Positions 43,039 to 54,709 of a DNA stretch of 64,000 nucleotides are shown here, piece by piece; positions within the stretch are counted from its first letter, which is position 1, and every line of letters starts with the position of its first letter. The position numbers and the translations under genes were made by a program. Source of the stretch: Rebecca billardiae RCC1528 (Eukaryota > Haptophyta); contig OZ251229.1 in the NCBI GenBank assembly GCA_965240325.2, forward strand, positions 1,240,001 through 1,304,000, in the 5' to 3' direction. Below the pieces are notes generated by a model that saw only the letters and a list, made by a program, of their open reading frames with translations, searched no databases and was not told the origin of the DNA.

Positions 43039-44404
43039 AGCGCATGCCGCGCCGCCCCCGCCGACCATCTCGACTCATCGACATCGTCGCGACGTCAGCG
43101 CAGGCTCGAGCCGTGCCAGCGCGCTGCTCTCATCATCAGGCACATGAGCACCTCATTGTGGCGGCTATCGTCCTCACGAGGTCGAGTTGCTGCCACAACC
43201 AGAACCAGCGCGCGGCTCCGGCCGGCTTGCACTTTGCATCGTCATCATTCTGGCATCGCATCCGTTCGAGAGGCGCCTGCGGGCTTGGCGACTCGTGTCT
43301 CGTGGCGAGTCACCGGACTCGGGACTGATATGGCGTGAATCGTAACGACGACAATCGACACCGTCGACGCGCGATTCGATCTTCATCACTCATCTGGCAT
43401 GGCCTCCGAATCGGCCGAATTCCGTCGGCTGACCCGCTGACCGGACGACTGAATAAATATATATACTATGCCATCGTGGCGGCCGGCGTCGCGGCGGCAT
43501 CAATCGCATATATATATTATTTTAATTATAATTAAACAGCATCATGCTGCATGATGCATCGTCAGTCAGACATCACTAGCTACTCACGGCTATTTACACT
43601 CGGTTGTCATCAACATCAATGAAAATTGACGATATTGATGACACTGATGACGACGACAGTGACGATCGAATATATATATATATATATATATACTTAATAA
43701 AATATAATACAGTCGTAACTCGTATATCGGGCGTCAGTGCTGTCCGAGTAGCTAGCTAGTAGCTAGCTAGGCGTCGCGTGATTGATGAATGTCAGAATGA
43801 AGTGATGACGAATACGACGATGCATCGTCCTGTAACGACTACTTTAGTGCTGCGCTATACATCGTCATCATCGAATTATTGATGATGATCGATCCCGCCG
43901 GCATATAATAGTTAGCTCATCATGCCGGACTCGCAGCCTTAATTAACAGCGACACGCGGCACCGGCCCGGCTGCATGACTGAATCGTAGTCGTAGCAGGA
44001 GCCTATAGGAACAGTAGGAAGCCGCCCGGAGGCCCCGCCGACGCCATGCGGCCCGCAGTAGCTAATTATCAATTATTTATGACGGCCAAACGCCAGCAAA
44101 CGGGAGCGCGTCTCCGATCCGACTCATCACTCTCACTAGCAGCAGTCTCAGTCGTACTGTTAATCATTATAACCGCCCGGTGACCGTGTCGTTACTAGTG
44201 ACGTTAGTGATGACTGTGACGACGATAACTCAGGACTGCGTTGCTATATATATACATATACATACTGTAAATGTCTGGCGGGAGGCTCCGATGGTCTCTG
44301 ACACTGCGTGCCCTGCTGGCTGCTCTACTCGGGGCCCGGGCCGGGCCCGGTACTACGCCCTTAGCTCGCGGACGTACTGTATAGCGCTATATATATATAT
44401 ATAT

Positions 44405-44502
44405 GTTGGAGGGGTTCAAGAGCCCGAAACGACTGAGCTAAATCGATTCGCGCGAACCGATTTAAATAGCTCAGTCGTTTCGGGCTCTTGAACCCCTCCA
44501 AC
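44405..44502. repeat. Perfect 35-bp inverted repeat (fold-back element) inside a TA tract
   Basis: The arm gttggaggggttcaagagcc then cgaaacgactgagct at 44405-44439 is exactly complementary to 44468-44502, with a 28-nt loop that itself partly pairs (aaatcg/cgattt). TA repeats on both sides extend the pairing. It resembles a fold-back MITE inserted at TA, or a small-RNA precursor hairpin. Confidence 0.85.
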
Positions 44503-44503
44503 A

Positions 44504-44552
<49 letters not shown>

Positions 44553-44596
44553 ATAACTATTCTGAGTGACCCGGTACCGCGCCACGGGCCGCACGG

Positions 44597-44670
44597 TGCT
44601 CGGCACTCTGCAGCGCCCCGATGCCGATGGCCCGGATCGGTGCTCGGCACTCTGCAGCGCCCCGATGCCG
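44597..44670 (+). repeat. 43-bp-offset tandem duplication
   Basis: The stretch ggtgctcggcactctgcagc then gccccgatgccgat occurs from 44594 and again from 44638, separated by ggcccggatc. Confidence 0.75.
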
Positions 44671-45022
44671 ATCATCCGCGGCCACTAGATGGCCGATCCG
44701 CGCTGCGGACGAAGTGGACGACGACGACTTCGAGTGGTGCGGCACAGTAGTGGTGCCTACATCGCGTGAAACTAATACTAGCTGCTAGTAGTTAGTAGTA
44801 CATACGGTCAGTAGCGCCAGGCCCTGAGAGGCCGCCGGCCGAGCCAACATCCGGCGGCGGCGGGGCCCGACCGCGACAGTGGCAGTGGCAATCGCATGCC
44901 TGCACTACTAGAAGACAGTAGAAGTAGTTAACCTGTCGGCCGGTCCCTGAGCCGGTACTGAACCCGACCGAGGAGTCGCAGGACGATGGGAGTCAGGCCC
45001 ATCCGCGAGCTCGCGCGCGCCG

Positions 45023-48000
45023 CTACAGGTCGTTCATCTCGTCCGGCCGCGCGTGCGGGTTGATGATGCCGGGCACGGCCTCTTGCCTCTTCTGCACCTC
45101 GGCCGCCTGTGCCGGCGGCGCGCGGGCGCGCGCGAGCCGGGGGGCGGCGGAGGGGGGCGCGCTCGTGAGCCGCCGCGGTAGTGCGGAGCGAGCACGGCGG
45201 CGCGGCGGCGCGCGCGCGCACTTTCCGCGCCAGCTCCGCCTCGCGCTCCTCCGTGAAGAGGTCCTCGCCGCTGCCAAACTCCTTGAGCGACACGAGGAAG
45301 TCGCGCAGGTGCTGCTTGAACGCGGCGATGTCGCGGCAGCTGTCAAAGAGGTGGTCCACCATGTGCCGCGTCGCCGAGGGCGTCAGGTTGGGGAAGGACG
45401 AGACGAACATCGAGGTGAGCAGCTCGCGCAGGTAGCTCGAGTTGTCGGTCGCCTGCACCGTCGCGGGGTCCCACAGCGGCGCTGCTCGCGCGGGCGCGCG
45501 CGGACGGCGGGTCAGGCGGGCGCGCGCGCGGCGGCGGACAGCGCGCGCCGCGCGCCGCGCGCCGCTCGCTCACCGGTGATGGCCTTCGTCTCGACGAGCA
45601 TGAACATGTGCGCGAGGATCTGCGCCTGCAGCTTGAAGCCCGGGCTGTGCAGCGTGTCCGTCAGCACGGAGAAGATGTCCTGCAGCAGCCCGAGGTAGTA
45701 CTGCTGGTGGAACGCGGTCGCCACCTGCGCGACCGACCGGACCGGGCGCGCGGCGCGGCGCGGCGCGTCAGCCGCCGGCGGGCACGCCGCGCGCGCGCAC
45801 GCACCGCGCGCGCGCCGCGCACCTGGCTCATCGCGACGTTGTTGAAGAGCTCGAGCAGCGTGTTGAGCCCCGTCTCGGCGATGTTGCGCTCGGTGTGCTT
45901 GAACGCCCACTTGATCGACTCGATGATCAGCGCGAAGTTCTCCGACGAGTTGAGCAGCGCGGGGAAGCAGTGCTGGTTGATGGCGCGCAGCAGGTGGAAC
46001 AGGTTGGTGCGGTGCTCGGGGAAGTCCTCGAAGTTCTTGGTGATCATGTCGAGCGTCGACTTGAAGACCGCCTCGAAGACGCGCGGCACCTCCGCCGTCA
46101 TCTGCGCCTGCAGCTTGTTGATCAGCGACGAGAAGAGCGAGAGCACCTCGGGGTCGCGCGCCTCGGGGATGTTGCGCACGTAGTCGCCGAGCACCGGGTC
46201 GAGCAGCGGCGGCACAAAGCGCGTCAGGATCGTGTCGGGCTCCTCGGAGCGCTCGATGTACGACTCGAGCAGCCGGAGCGACTCGCGCTTGACCGCGCGC
46301 ATCCCGCGCACCGCCGCCGTCGAGGTGGCGTACTGCCCGCCCGACGCCACCGCGCTGTTGATCATCTCCGAGTAGGCCTTGTACACGTTGAGCAGGTCGA
46401 TGTACAGCCGGCCGAGCTGCGACATGAACGGGTGGCCGAGCGCGACGACGACGCGCTCGTTGGTCTTGATGATGTTGACGAGGTTCTTCATCACCGCCTG
46501 GTCGCGCAGCACCGTGATGTCGTGCCCCGCCTGCGCCATCACGTCCTGCCACGTCTGGTTGGGCAGCTCCATCAGCTTGCCGAGCAGCGCGTCGCGCGCG
46601 GCGCTGTCCGTCTGCGACTGCACCATGTACCCGACCGCCTCGTAGAAGGTGTGCACCTGCGTGGGCTCGAGGTCGGAGATGATCGAGGGGAGGTTGAGGC
46701 ACAGCTCCTCCACGAACGGCATCTGCTCGCCCACCTGCAGCATCGAGAACTTGCGCCGGCACTTCTGCGCGATCTTGACGAACGTGTCGCACGCCATGTC
46801 CTGCACGCCCGGGTGCAGCTCGTGCATGAACTCGAACAGCTTGTTCACGACCGTCTTGAGGAACTTCCAGTGCGCGCGGAGGAAGCGCGGGTACTGGCCG
46901 ACGACGTACATGATGTTCGACGCGATCACCGCCTTGTTGTCCTTCCCGCGCTTCATCTCGCACAGCCCGAGCAGGTCCTTGATCACCGTGACGAGGAAGC
47001 GCTTCTCGTCCTCCTCGTTCATCGCGCCCGAGATCGAGCCGATCGCCCAGCAGAGCGTGTTCAGGTTGTTCCACGACCACTCGGTGCCGTCGACCTGCAG
47101 CGCGAGCTTCTCGAGCATGATCGTCTCCGTGTCGTCCACGTTCAGGTGCGTCAGGTACACCAGCGTCTCGCGCATCGTCTTGTACAGCGTGATCGCGTCC
47201 GAGTCGCGCATCGGCTCTCGGATGATCTCGCCGTTCTCGTCCTCGACGATCAGCACCTCCTCCGGCTTGGCCATGCGCGAGATCATGATGAGGCGCACCT
47301 TGGAGAGGACGGTGGAGTAGAGCTGCCGGCGCATCGAGCCGCCGCCCGCCGCGCCCGCCGCCGCGCCGCCCGAGAGTGGCTGCGCGGGCGCGAGCAGCAG
47401 CGTGGGGTTGACCGCGGGCGTGAGCGAGCACTCGCTCGTGTACAGGTCGGACGCGAGGTGGTTCCAAAACTCGAGGCAGATCTTGAAGACCTGCGCGCGC
47501 GAGAGCGAGCGAGCGAGCGAGCGAGCAAGAGGGCGGGCGTGAGAGGGCGGGCGGGCGCGCGCGGGCGGGCGCCGTCAGCCGCTGCGCTGCCGCGCGCCGC
47601 GCGCCGCGCGCCGCGCGCCGCGCGGCGCTGCGCGCGCGCGCGCTCGCGGCCGCGCGCTCCGCGCTCGCCTCCATGTCGTCGACCTTGGAGATGCCGATCA
47701 GCGTGAGCAGCGCCGCCTCGAGCAGCTTGGGCTGCGCGCTCGCCGTCTTCTCGGCGATGGAGAGGTGCGGGCGCAGGAAGGTGGTGTAGAAGAGCGCGAG
47801 GTTCTGGATGAACCGCGCGTCCTCCTCCGAGCCCGACTCGAACGCGTCGGCGAAGTTGGTGTCGGGCGAGAGCGTCTGCGCGAGCTGCTCGGTCACGCCC
47901 GTGAAGAGAGACTCAAAGTGCGCGTTGTACGCGGCGCCGATGTCGAGCCCGGCGATCTCGGTGAGGCAGGCGAGCGCGTCGGTGCGGAAGAGCGGGACGG

Positions 48001-48754
48001 GGAGGTACTTGAACACCAGCTTCTCGATCATCTTCGTCTCGAAGATGTACCCGAGCGGGATCCAGTTGAGGAAGCGCAGCAGCGTCTGCAGCGTGACGCC
48101 GAGCAGCGACGGCTTCTGCGAGTGCTCCATGATGAAGTCGCACAGCTGGTAGATGAGCGAGAAGTCGGCGTTGAACGACTCCTTGAGGCGCTTGGCCTTG
48201 GCCGAGGTCATCTCGTCGCGCGAGAAGTCGAACACCTCCTCCGAGAGCAGCTTGAGGATCGCCATGTTGTTCTCGCACAGCGTCTCGTTCGCCTTGGACG
48301 CGTTCACAATGTCCGAGATGAACGACGGCCAGTTGTGCGGCCACTCCTGCTTGACGACCTGGACGAGGATGAGGTTGAGCTTGGAGATGAAGAGCTTCTG
48401 CGAGCGCAGCATCGCCTCGTCCGACGAGAGCTTGATCACCAGGTTCACGATGAACGTCTTGATGCCCTCGCACTGCTCGCGCGGCAGCGTGCGCCACCGG
48501 TACTTGATGCACGCGTCGAGGATCTGCAGCGCGTAGAACTTGGTGTGCGGGTTGGTGCCCTGCTCGAGGATGAGGTCGACGCGGAACCAGTTCAGCGCCG
48601 CCGACGCGTCCTCCGAGTTGATGCGCTCCTGCAGCTGCGTGAGCACGCGCTGCGCCGTGTCGCGCTCCGCCGGCGAGCCCGTGTACACCGCGTTCACGCA
48701 CTGGTCGAGCAGCGCCGAGTCGAGCGGCTGCGCGAAGTTGAGCAGGCCGTCCAT
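45023..48754 (-). CDS. XPO1: Exportin-1 (CRM1), nuclear export receptor, five exons
   Basis: Exons, in order of translation: 48754-47669, 47490-45823, 45724-45574, 45481-45222 and 45106-45023. They join in phase to 1082 residues, close to the ~1070 of human XPO1. The N-terminal importin-beta-like HEAT region (MDGLLNFAQPLDSALLDQCV, NSEDASAALNWFRVDLILEQ) and the body (TEWSWNNLNTLCWAIGSISG, IMYVVGQYPRFLRAHWKFLK) are strongly conserved, and the end reads VPGIINPHARPDEMNDL. It binds leucine-rich export signals with RanGTP and carries cargo through nuclear pores. The NES-groove region includes CRRKF, IISDL and YEAVGYM. The region equivalent to human Cys528 reads FVKIAQKCRRKF, so the inhibitor-reactive cysteine position needs alignment. 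Intron 1 appears to use a GC donor; the others use GT. Confidence 0.95.
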
Positions 48755-49163
48755 CGCGCTCGCGAGCGAGCCGCCGCGCCGCGCCGGAGCCCGCCGCCGG
48801 AACCCACGCGCGGGCCTCCGCGCCTGTGTGGAGAGCGACGACTCGACTGGCGAGTCGGCCGCCCCGGCAAGCTACTGTCCACTGTTGCTTTGGAAAGAGC
48901 CTGTCTCGAGCTGCCACTGGGTTGTGTTGGCCAGTGCCCAGTCGGCCTTTCGAGGCACCCACCCGCTTTCAGCTTGTTACCCGCCACTCGCATACGGTTT
49001 AGCGCGCGGGCGATCATCGCGACAAGCTGACGATTAGTGACGTGCCCTTTACCCGCCCGAGCAGGGCTGGCGCCAGCCGCCAATGATCAAGACCCAGCCG
49101 CGTCTGGAGAAGGAAGGACCTTGGTCCGGATCGAGCGGCCACTAAATCGCCTCTGCGGGCACA
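48755..49163. promoter_or_regulatory. Divergent promoter region between exportin-1 and ALDH
   Basis: The 409 bp between the start codons is of lower GC than the flanking genes and includes ccagtgcccagtcggccttt and gtgttggcc motifs. Assigned by position; no TATA box seen. Confidence 0.4.
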
Positions 49164-50696
49164 ATGGCGGCGGTGCGGCAGGAGTTCGACGAGCTCTGGT
49201 CGCTCTTCCGCTCGGGGGCGACGCGAGAGCACGCGTGGCGCGCGGCGCAGCTGGACGGGCTCGTGCGCTTCCTCGACGAGCGCGAGGCCGACGCGCTCCG
49301 CGCGCTGCGCGACGACCTCGGCCGCTCCGCGTTCGAGGCGGCGCTCACCGAGGTGGTCGTCACGCGCAACGACGCCGCGCGCGCGCGGCGCGCGCTGCGC
49401 GCGTGGATGCGCGACGAGCACGTGCCCACGCCGGCGCTGCTCTGCCCCGCGTCCTCCTTCGTCCGCCGCGAGCCGCTCGGCGTGTGCCTCCTCATCGGCC
49501 CGTTCAACTACCCGCTGCAGCTGCTGCTCTGCCCGCTGATCGGCGCGCTCGCCGCCGGCAACTGCGCGGTGCTCAAGCCGTCGGAGCGCGCGCCGGCGAC
49601 GTCGGCGCTGCTCGCGCGCGCGCTGCCCGCGTACTGCGCCGGCGTCGCCGTCGTCGAGGGCGGCCCCGACGTCGGCGCCGAGCTCGCCGCGCGCCGCTGG
49701 GGCCTCACCTTCTTCACGGGCGCCAAGGCGACCGGCCAGCGCGTCGCGCGCGCGGCCGCGGCGACGCTCACGCCGACGGTGCTCGAGTTGGGCGGGAAGA
49801 CGCCGGTGCTGGTGGACGGCACGGTCGACCCCGCGCTCGCCGCGCGGCGGCTCGCCTGGGGCAAGACGCTCGGCTGCGGCCAGACGTGCGTCGCGCCCGA
49901 CCTCATCCTCGTCACACGCGCCGCCGCCGAGCCGCTGCTCGGCGCGCTCGGCGCCGCGCTGCGCAGCTTCTACGGGCCGTCGGCGCGCGAGAGCGCGGAC
50001 TACGGGCAGATGGTGGACGGCGCGGCGGTGGCGCGGCTGCGCGCCGCGCTCGACGAGCCGCACGGCGGCCGGCTCTACTGCGGCGGCCAGACCGACGAGG
50101 CCGCGCGTTACGTCGCGCCCACCATCGTCGTCGACCCGGCGCCGTCGTCGCAGCTGATGCGGCACGAGACACTCGGCCCGGTGCTGGTCGTGCTCACCGT
50201 CGAGTCGGTCGAGGCGGGGCTGGCGCTGCTCGAGGCGCGCGCGGCGGTGGAGGAGCCGCTGTGCGCGTGCGTCTTCTCCGCCGACGCCGCCGTGCACGCC
50301 GCGCTGCTCGCGCGCGTGCGCTCGGGCGCCGTGCTCGTCAACGACTGCGTCGTACACGCCGCGCACCCGCATCTGCCGTTTGGCGGCGTCGGGCTCTCGG
50401 GCCACGGCGCCTACCACGGGCGCGCGTCTTACGAGGCGTTCTCGCATGCGCGCGCCGTGCTCGTGCGCCCCGCGCACGCCGCGCTCGAGCTCGACCGCCC
50501 GCTGCGCTACCCGCCCTACTCGGCGCCGCAGCTCGCCGCCGTGCGCGCCGCGCTGCTGCGGCTGCCGTGCCTGCCGCCGCGGCCGCTGCGCGCGCTGCTC
50601 GCGCTGCTGCTCGCGCGCGCGCTGTGGCGGTGGCTGCGCGCGCGGTACGCGCTCGCGCGCCGGCTGGCGCCGCCCGCGGCGGGGGGGCGCCGCTAG
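49164..50696 (+). CDS. Class-3 (fatty) aldehyde dehydrogenase with C-terminal membrane tail
   Basis: A single-exon, 510-residue protein from the ATG at 49164. Hallmarks in order: GPFNYPLQLLLCPLIGALAA (cofactor binding), LKPSERAP, FFTGAKATGQRVA, VLELGGKTPVLV with the general-base Glu, and GCGQTCVAPDLIL with the catalytic Cys. The ALDH3-type ending LPFGGVGLSGHGAYHGRASY then EAFSHARAVLV follows. The last 60 residues form an Arg-flanked hydrophobic helix (LRALLALLLARALWRWL), as in the membrane-anchored ALDH3A2. It would oxidise medium or long-chain aldehydes with NAD(P)+ at an organelle or ER membrane. The usual Asn before GQTC is Gly here. Confidence 0.9.
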   Translation: MAAVRQEFDELWSLFRSGATREHAWRAAQLDGLVRFLDEREADALRALRDDLGRSAFEAALTEVVVTRNDAARARRALRAWMRDEHVPTPALLCPASSFVRREPLGVCLLIGPFNYPLQLLLCPLIGALAAGNCAVLKPSERAPATSALLARALPAYCAGVAVVEGGPDVGAELAARRWGLTFFTGAKATGQRVARAAAATLTPTVLELGGKTPVLVDGTVDPALAARRLAWGKTLGCGQTCVAPDLILVTRAAAEPLLGALGAALRSFYGPSARESADYGQMVDGAAVARLRAALDEPHGGRLYCGGQTDEAARYVAPTIVVDPAPSSQLMRHETLGPVLVVLTVESVEAGLALLEARAAVEEPLCACVFSADAAVHAALLARVRSGAVLVNDCVVHAAHPHLPFGGVGLSGHGAYHGRASYEAFSHARAVLVRPAHAALELDRPLRYPPYSAPQLAAVRAALLRLPCLPPRPLRALLALLLARALWRWLRARYALARRLAPPAAGGRR

Positions 50697-51265
50697 CCGC
50701 CCCGCCCGCGCGCGCGCCGCCGCCGCCGCCGCCGCCGAGACGCGCTGCTCATCATGTATAGGCCTGTTTTAATTCTACGAGAGCCCAACGGCGACATCCG
50801 CCAAAACGCGGCAAAATGGCGGCTTGCCCGCGGCCGCTGCTGGTGCGGGTGCCGGCGCGAAATCTTGCGGAGTACAGTTTATTATATTTGATGTTTTAAC
50901 GTGCGTAAGGCTCACGGTGGCAGGTTGCCGCGCCATCCTTCATCGCACGCTCTCCGAAGAGAGACAGTAGTGATGGCACGTCGTTGGCAGGCTTGGCAGC
51001 GCGCATTCTCAGATCGTACCAGTAAGTGAGTAGTCAACTAGCAGCGCGCTGACCTGTAGTATAGCGAAATGTGTTGCTAAGGCATGCTGCTTAGCCTTGC
51101 CTGGTGCTTCACCCTGACACAGGGGTCAAGACACACTCTACCGAGTACGACGACGACCCCTGGCCAACGCGGACATGATGGAGATTGAGTGCTTCGTCGT
51201 CGTCGGACGGGCGTGCGGAGCCGTGAGGTAGCGGCTCGCACCGACGCACGGCGACGGCCCGGTCG
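50697..51265. other. Intergenic region between convergent genes, no gene seen
   Basis: GC-rich for 50 bp, then mixed composition. It separates the 3' ends of the ALDH and Mtr4-like genes. Nothing else is recognised. Confidence 0.6.
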
Positions 51266-52184
51266 TCAGCTCGAGTCCGGGGCTTCGCGCTCGGTGGCGC
51301 CGTCCTCGAGCGTGTACAGCGAGGCGGAGAAGACAATGTCGCGGTGCATCGCGGCGCGCGCCGCGCCGAGCGTCTGCCCCAGCTCGGCGTTGCCCATCGC
51401 GTGCGTCGCGTTCTCGAGCTCGGCGAGCAGCTCGTCGAGCCGCTTGATCACGCGCACGACCGTGCCCTCAAAGAGCGAGGGGTCGAGCGCGCACACCTCC
51501 GCGAACGGGAGGCCGGCGGCCCACGCGTGCACGATGCGCATGAGGTGCGGCGAGAAGGCGGCGGCGTACGACTCGCCGCCGTCGAGCGCGACCAGGCTCG
51601 CGTCGGCGAGCACGCCGGCGATCCGCAGCGCGGCGGCGCGGAGGCGGTCATGCGCTTCGCACAGCGGCGCGGGCAGCCCCGACGCGGCGGCCGCGAGTGA
51701 GGCGGCGGAGGGCTTCTCCATGTCGGGCGCGATGAAGCACGAGGCGAGTGCGGCGAGGCTGGGCGCGTCGAGCGCGGCCATCGTGCCGTCGAAGAGCAGC
51801 TCGGCGGCGAGCAGCTCGTCGCCCACGTCGACCTCCATCGCCGCGCGCCCCTTGAGACTCACCACGCCCGAGCCGTCCACGTGGCCGAGCCGCGCGAGCA
51901 CGCGCCGCATGCGCCGCATCTCATGCACAAAGTTGGAGCAGAGGTTGCGGCAGCGCCGCTTGCGCGCGGCGGGCGTGGCGCTCGACGGCGCGCGCTTTGG
52001 CGCCGGCTCGCGCCGCGGCGTGCGCGCCGGCGTGCCGCCGCCGCCGTCCTCGTCGGCGCCGCCGGCCGCGGCCGACAGAGGCACGGCTCCGCCGCGCCGC
52101 TCGGCAGCCGCGGCGCCCGCCTCGCCCTCCTCCTCCGCCTCCGCCGCCTCCACTGCCGCCTCCGCTGCCGCCTCCGCCTCCGCC

Positions 52185-52224
<40 letters not shown>

Positions 52225-54562
52225 TGCTCTCGCCCTCACGCCGCGCGCGCGCCCGCCCGGCCGTGGCGCCGCCGAGCAGCTCGCGCGCCACGTCATCCAA
52301 GACGGTCGCCTCGATGCCGCGCCAGCTGGGCGCACAGCCGGGCGGCGCTGGCGCGCAGAAGCGCTGGGCGATGGCGCGGAGGGCGCCCAGGCCGACCGCC
52401 CTCGCCTCGGCGGAGCGCAGCTCGGCGGGCAGCCACGCGCGGACGGCCGAGACGCGCGAGATCGCGCTGAGCGGCACGCGCACGACGAGCGCGCGCGCGC
52501 ACGGCTCTGCCGGGTGCGCGGCGCGCAGCGTGGCGCGTTCCAGAGGCGGCGGCGGCGGCTCCTGCTCTGCCGACGGCGGCTGCGGCGGCTGCGGCGGCTG
52601 CGGGTACGCCGGAGGGAGGGCGGTGCCGGCGGGCGGCGGCGCGCCGCCGTTCGGCGCGCCGCCGCCGCCCATCCCGCCGGCACCGCCGCCGTGCACGCCG
52701 CCCGCCTCCTGCCCAGCCTCGCCCCCGCCTTCGCCGCCGCCCCCGCCTTCGCCTTTGCCGCCGCCGTCGGCGTCCGCCAGCGCGAGGCTAAGCAGCACGT
52801 CCACGCGCCACTCGTCCGCGCCGTGCGAGGGGAGCGCGTCGCCGCCCGGCGCGGGGGCCCAGCCCTGCGCGTGGCGCACGCCGACGACGAGCCCCCAGCC
52901 CCAGCCGCACAGCGCGCGGCGCACGCACACCAGCCGCCCCGGCTGCAGGTAGCGCAGTGTGTGCAGCGCGGATGCGGGCGGAGGCACGCGCACGCCGCGC
53001 GCGCGGCCGGCGGCGCCGCCGCGGCGGGCGGCGGCGGCGGGCACGCCGAGCTCGCGCGCGAGCGTCGCGAGCTCCGCCTCGCGCTGGAACGCGAAGAATG
53101 AGCGCGCCACCAGGTCGAACGGGTTGTGCGCCTCCATCGCGAGCAGCTTGAGGATCGTGTTGAAGCGCAACCGGAACGACGACTCTAGCGGTTCGGCCGC
53201 GCCGCGCACCGCGCGCTCGAGCGCGAGCGGCTCGAGGGCGTCGTCGGCGGAGGTCATCATGACGACGTAGCCCTCGGTGTCGAGGCCGCGCCTGCCCGCG
53301 CGCCCCGCCATCTGCGTGTACTCCGCCGCGCTCGGCATCCGGTGCCCCTCGCCGTCCCACTTGCGCATGCTGCTGAAGACGACCGTGCGCGCGGGCATGT
53401 TGACGCCCATAGCAAACGTCTCAGTGCAGAAGAGCAGGTGGATCTGGCCCTCCTGGAAGAGGAGCTCGACGACCTCCTTGAGGATGGGCAGCAGCCCGGA
53501 GTGGTGCAGGCCCACGCCGCGCCGCAGCAGCGGCAGCATCGCGCCCACCTGCGGCAGCGCCTGGTCCGCCTCGCCGAGCGACGCGACCGCCGCGCCAAAC
53601 ACCGCGTCGACGACCGCGGCGCGCGCCTCGTCCTGCGCGCGCTCCGCGTCGCCCGCGGCGTCGGCGGCGAGCGCGCCGTCGCGCACGGCCTGCGCGGCGA
53701 GCGACTCGCACTGCTTCCGCGAGAACGAGAAGATGATCGCCGGCAGCATCCGCCCCTCGCGCAGCGCGCGCACCACGCGCGCGACCTGCGACGGGCCGCG
53801 GCGCGCGGCCGCGCCGCCCGCCTCCGCCTCGCCCAGCGCGCGCGCGAGGTTAGCGTGGTCGAAGGGCCGGCCGGGCGCGGCGACGAGGTACATGCCCGGC
53901 GCGCCCGCCGGGTAGATGTAGTGGTGCAGCGGCGTCGGCCGCGTCTCCGTCGTCACCACGTGGCACGGCTGCTCGTGCACGGACGCGACCCAGCTCGCAA
54001 ACTCAGTCGCGTTCGGGATCGTCGCCGAGAGGAAGACAAAGCGCGCGTGCGGCGGGAGGAGCACGATGGTCTCCTCCCACACGACGCCGCGCGACTTGTC
54101 GCGCATGTAGTGCACCTCGTCGAACACCACCCACGCCACCTCGCGCACCGTGTCCGAGCCGCGGTACAGCATGTTGCGCAGGATCTCAGTCGTCATCACG
54201 AGCACGTCCGCGCCCGGCGAGAGCGTCACGTCGCCGGTCATCAGGCCGACGCGCTCGGCGCCGAACTGCTCGCGCAGCTCGCGGTACTTCTGGTTGGACA
54301 GCGCCTTGATCGGCGAGGTGTACACCACGCGCTGCTTGCGCGCGAGCGCGAGCGCGACCGCGTACAGCGCGACGACCGTCTTGCCCGCCGACGTGTGCGC
54401 CGAGACGAGCACAGACTCGGTCGCCTCGAGCGCGGCGATGGCGAGGCGCTGGAAGGCGTCGAGCGGGAACGGGAAGCGCAGCGCGGGCAGATCGTCGGGC
54501 ACCGCCAGCGGCGTCCGCCGCGGCGCGCGCCCCGGCTCGCACAGCCAGTGCGTCGCGCTCAT
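51266..54562 (-). CDS. MTR4: Mtr4/Ski2-like DExH RNA helicase
   Basis: A single-exon protein of 1098 residues from the ATG at 54562. The core starts LDAFQRLAIAALEATESVLV and continues SAHTSAGKT (Walker A), YTSPIKALSNQKYRELREQF, GLMTGDVTLSPGADVLVMTT, DEVHYMRD (Walker B, DEVH) and FLSATIPNATEFASW. RecA2 follows with FAMGVNMPARTVVFSS and YTQMAGRAGRRGLDTEGYVV. The arch with a KOW-like part contains GRLVCVRRALCGWGWGLVVG. It is interrupted by a Gly/Pro-rich insert and a long acidic Asp/Ala/Glu run. The C-terminus is a DSHCT domain (FVHEMRRMRRVLARLG, VVRVIKRLDELLAELENATH). Mtr4 feeds RNAs to the nuclear exosome. It is divergent to SPF45, 147 bp apart. Confidence 0.9.
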
Positions 54563-54709
54563 GCTCGTCGGTCGGTCGCTCGTCCTCCCCAGCCGGGGCC
54601 GTGTCCGCAGCAGCGGCGTGCGCCACGCGCCCCCCGCCCCGAGTCGCGGACGCAGGAACGATGGCGTCGGCGGCCTTGCGTACACAGGGGAGTTGAGAGG
54701 TAAGGCCGC
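54563..54709. promoter_or_regulatory. Short divergent promoter between Mtr4-like and SPF45 genes
   Basis: Only 147 bp separate the two ATGs, so the core promoters must overlap. The sequence contains gtcggtcggtcgctcgtcct and cccccgccccgag, with no TATA element. Confidence 0.45.

Larger units (their letters stand above)
43039..44930. other. AT-richer intergenic region with hairpins and TA tracts
   Basis: Lies between the convergent five-EF-hand and exportin-1 genes. It holds TA runs (43672-43691, 44390-44404, 44505-44547), gctagctag repeats near 43747-43770, the long hairpin 44405-44502 and a 43-bp tandem duplication at about 44597-44670. No coding sequence is supported. Confidence 0.6.
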
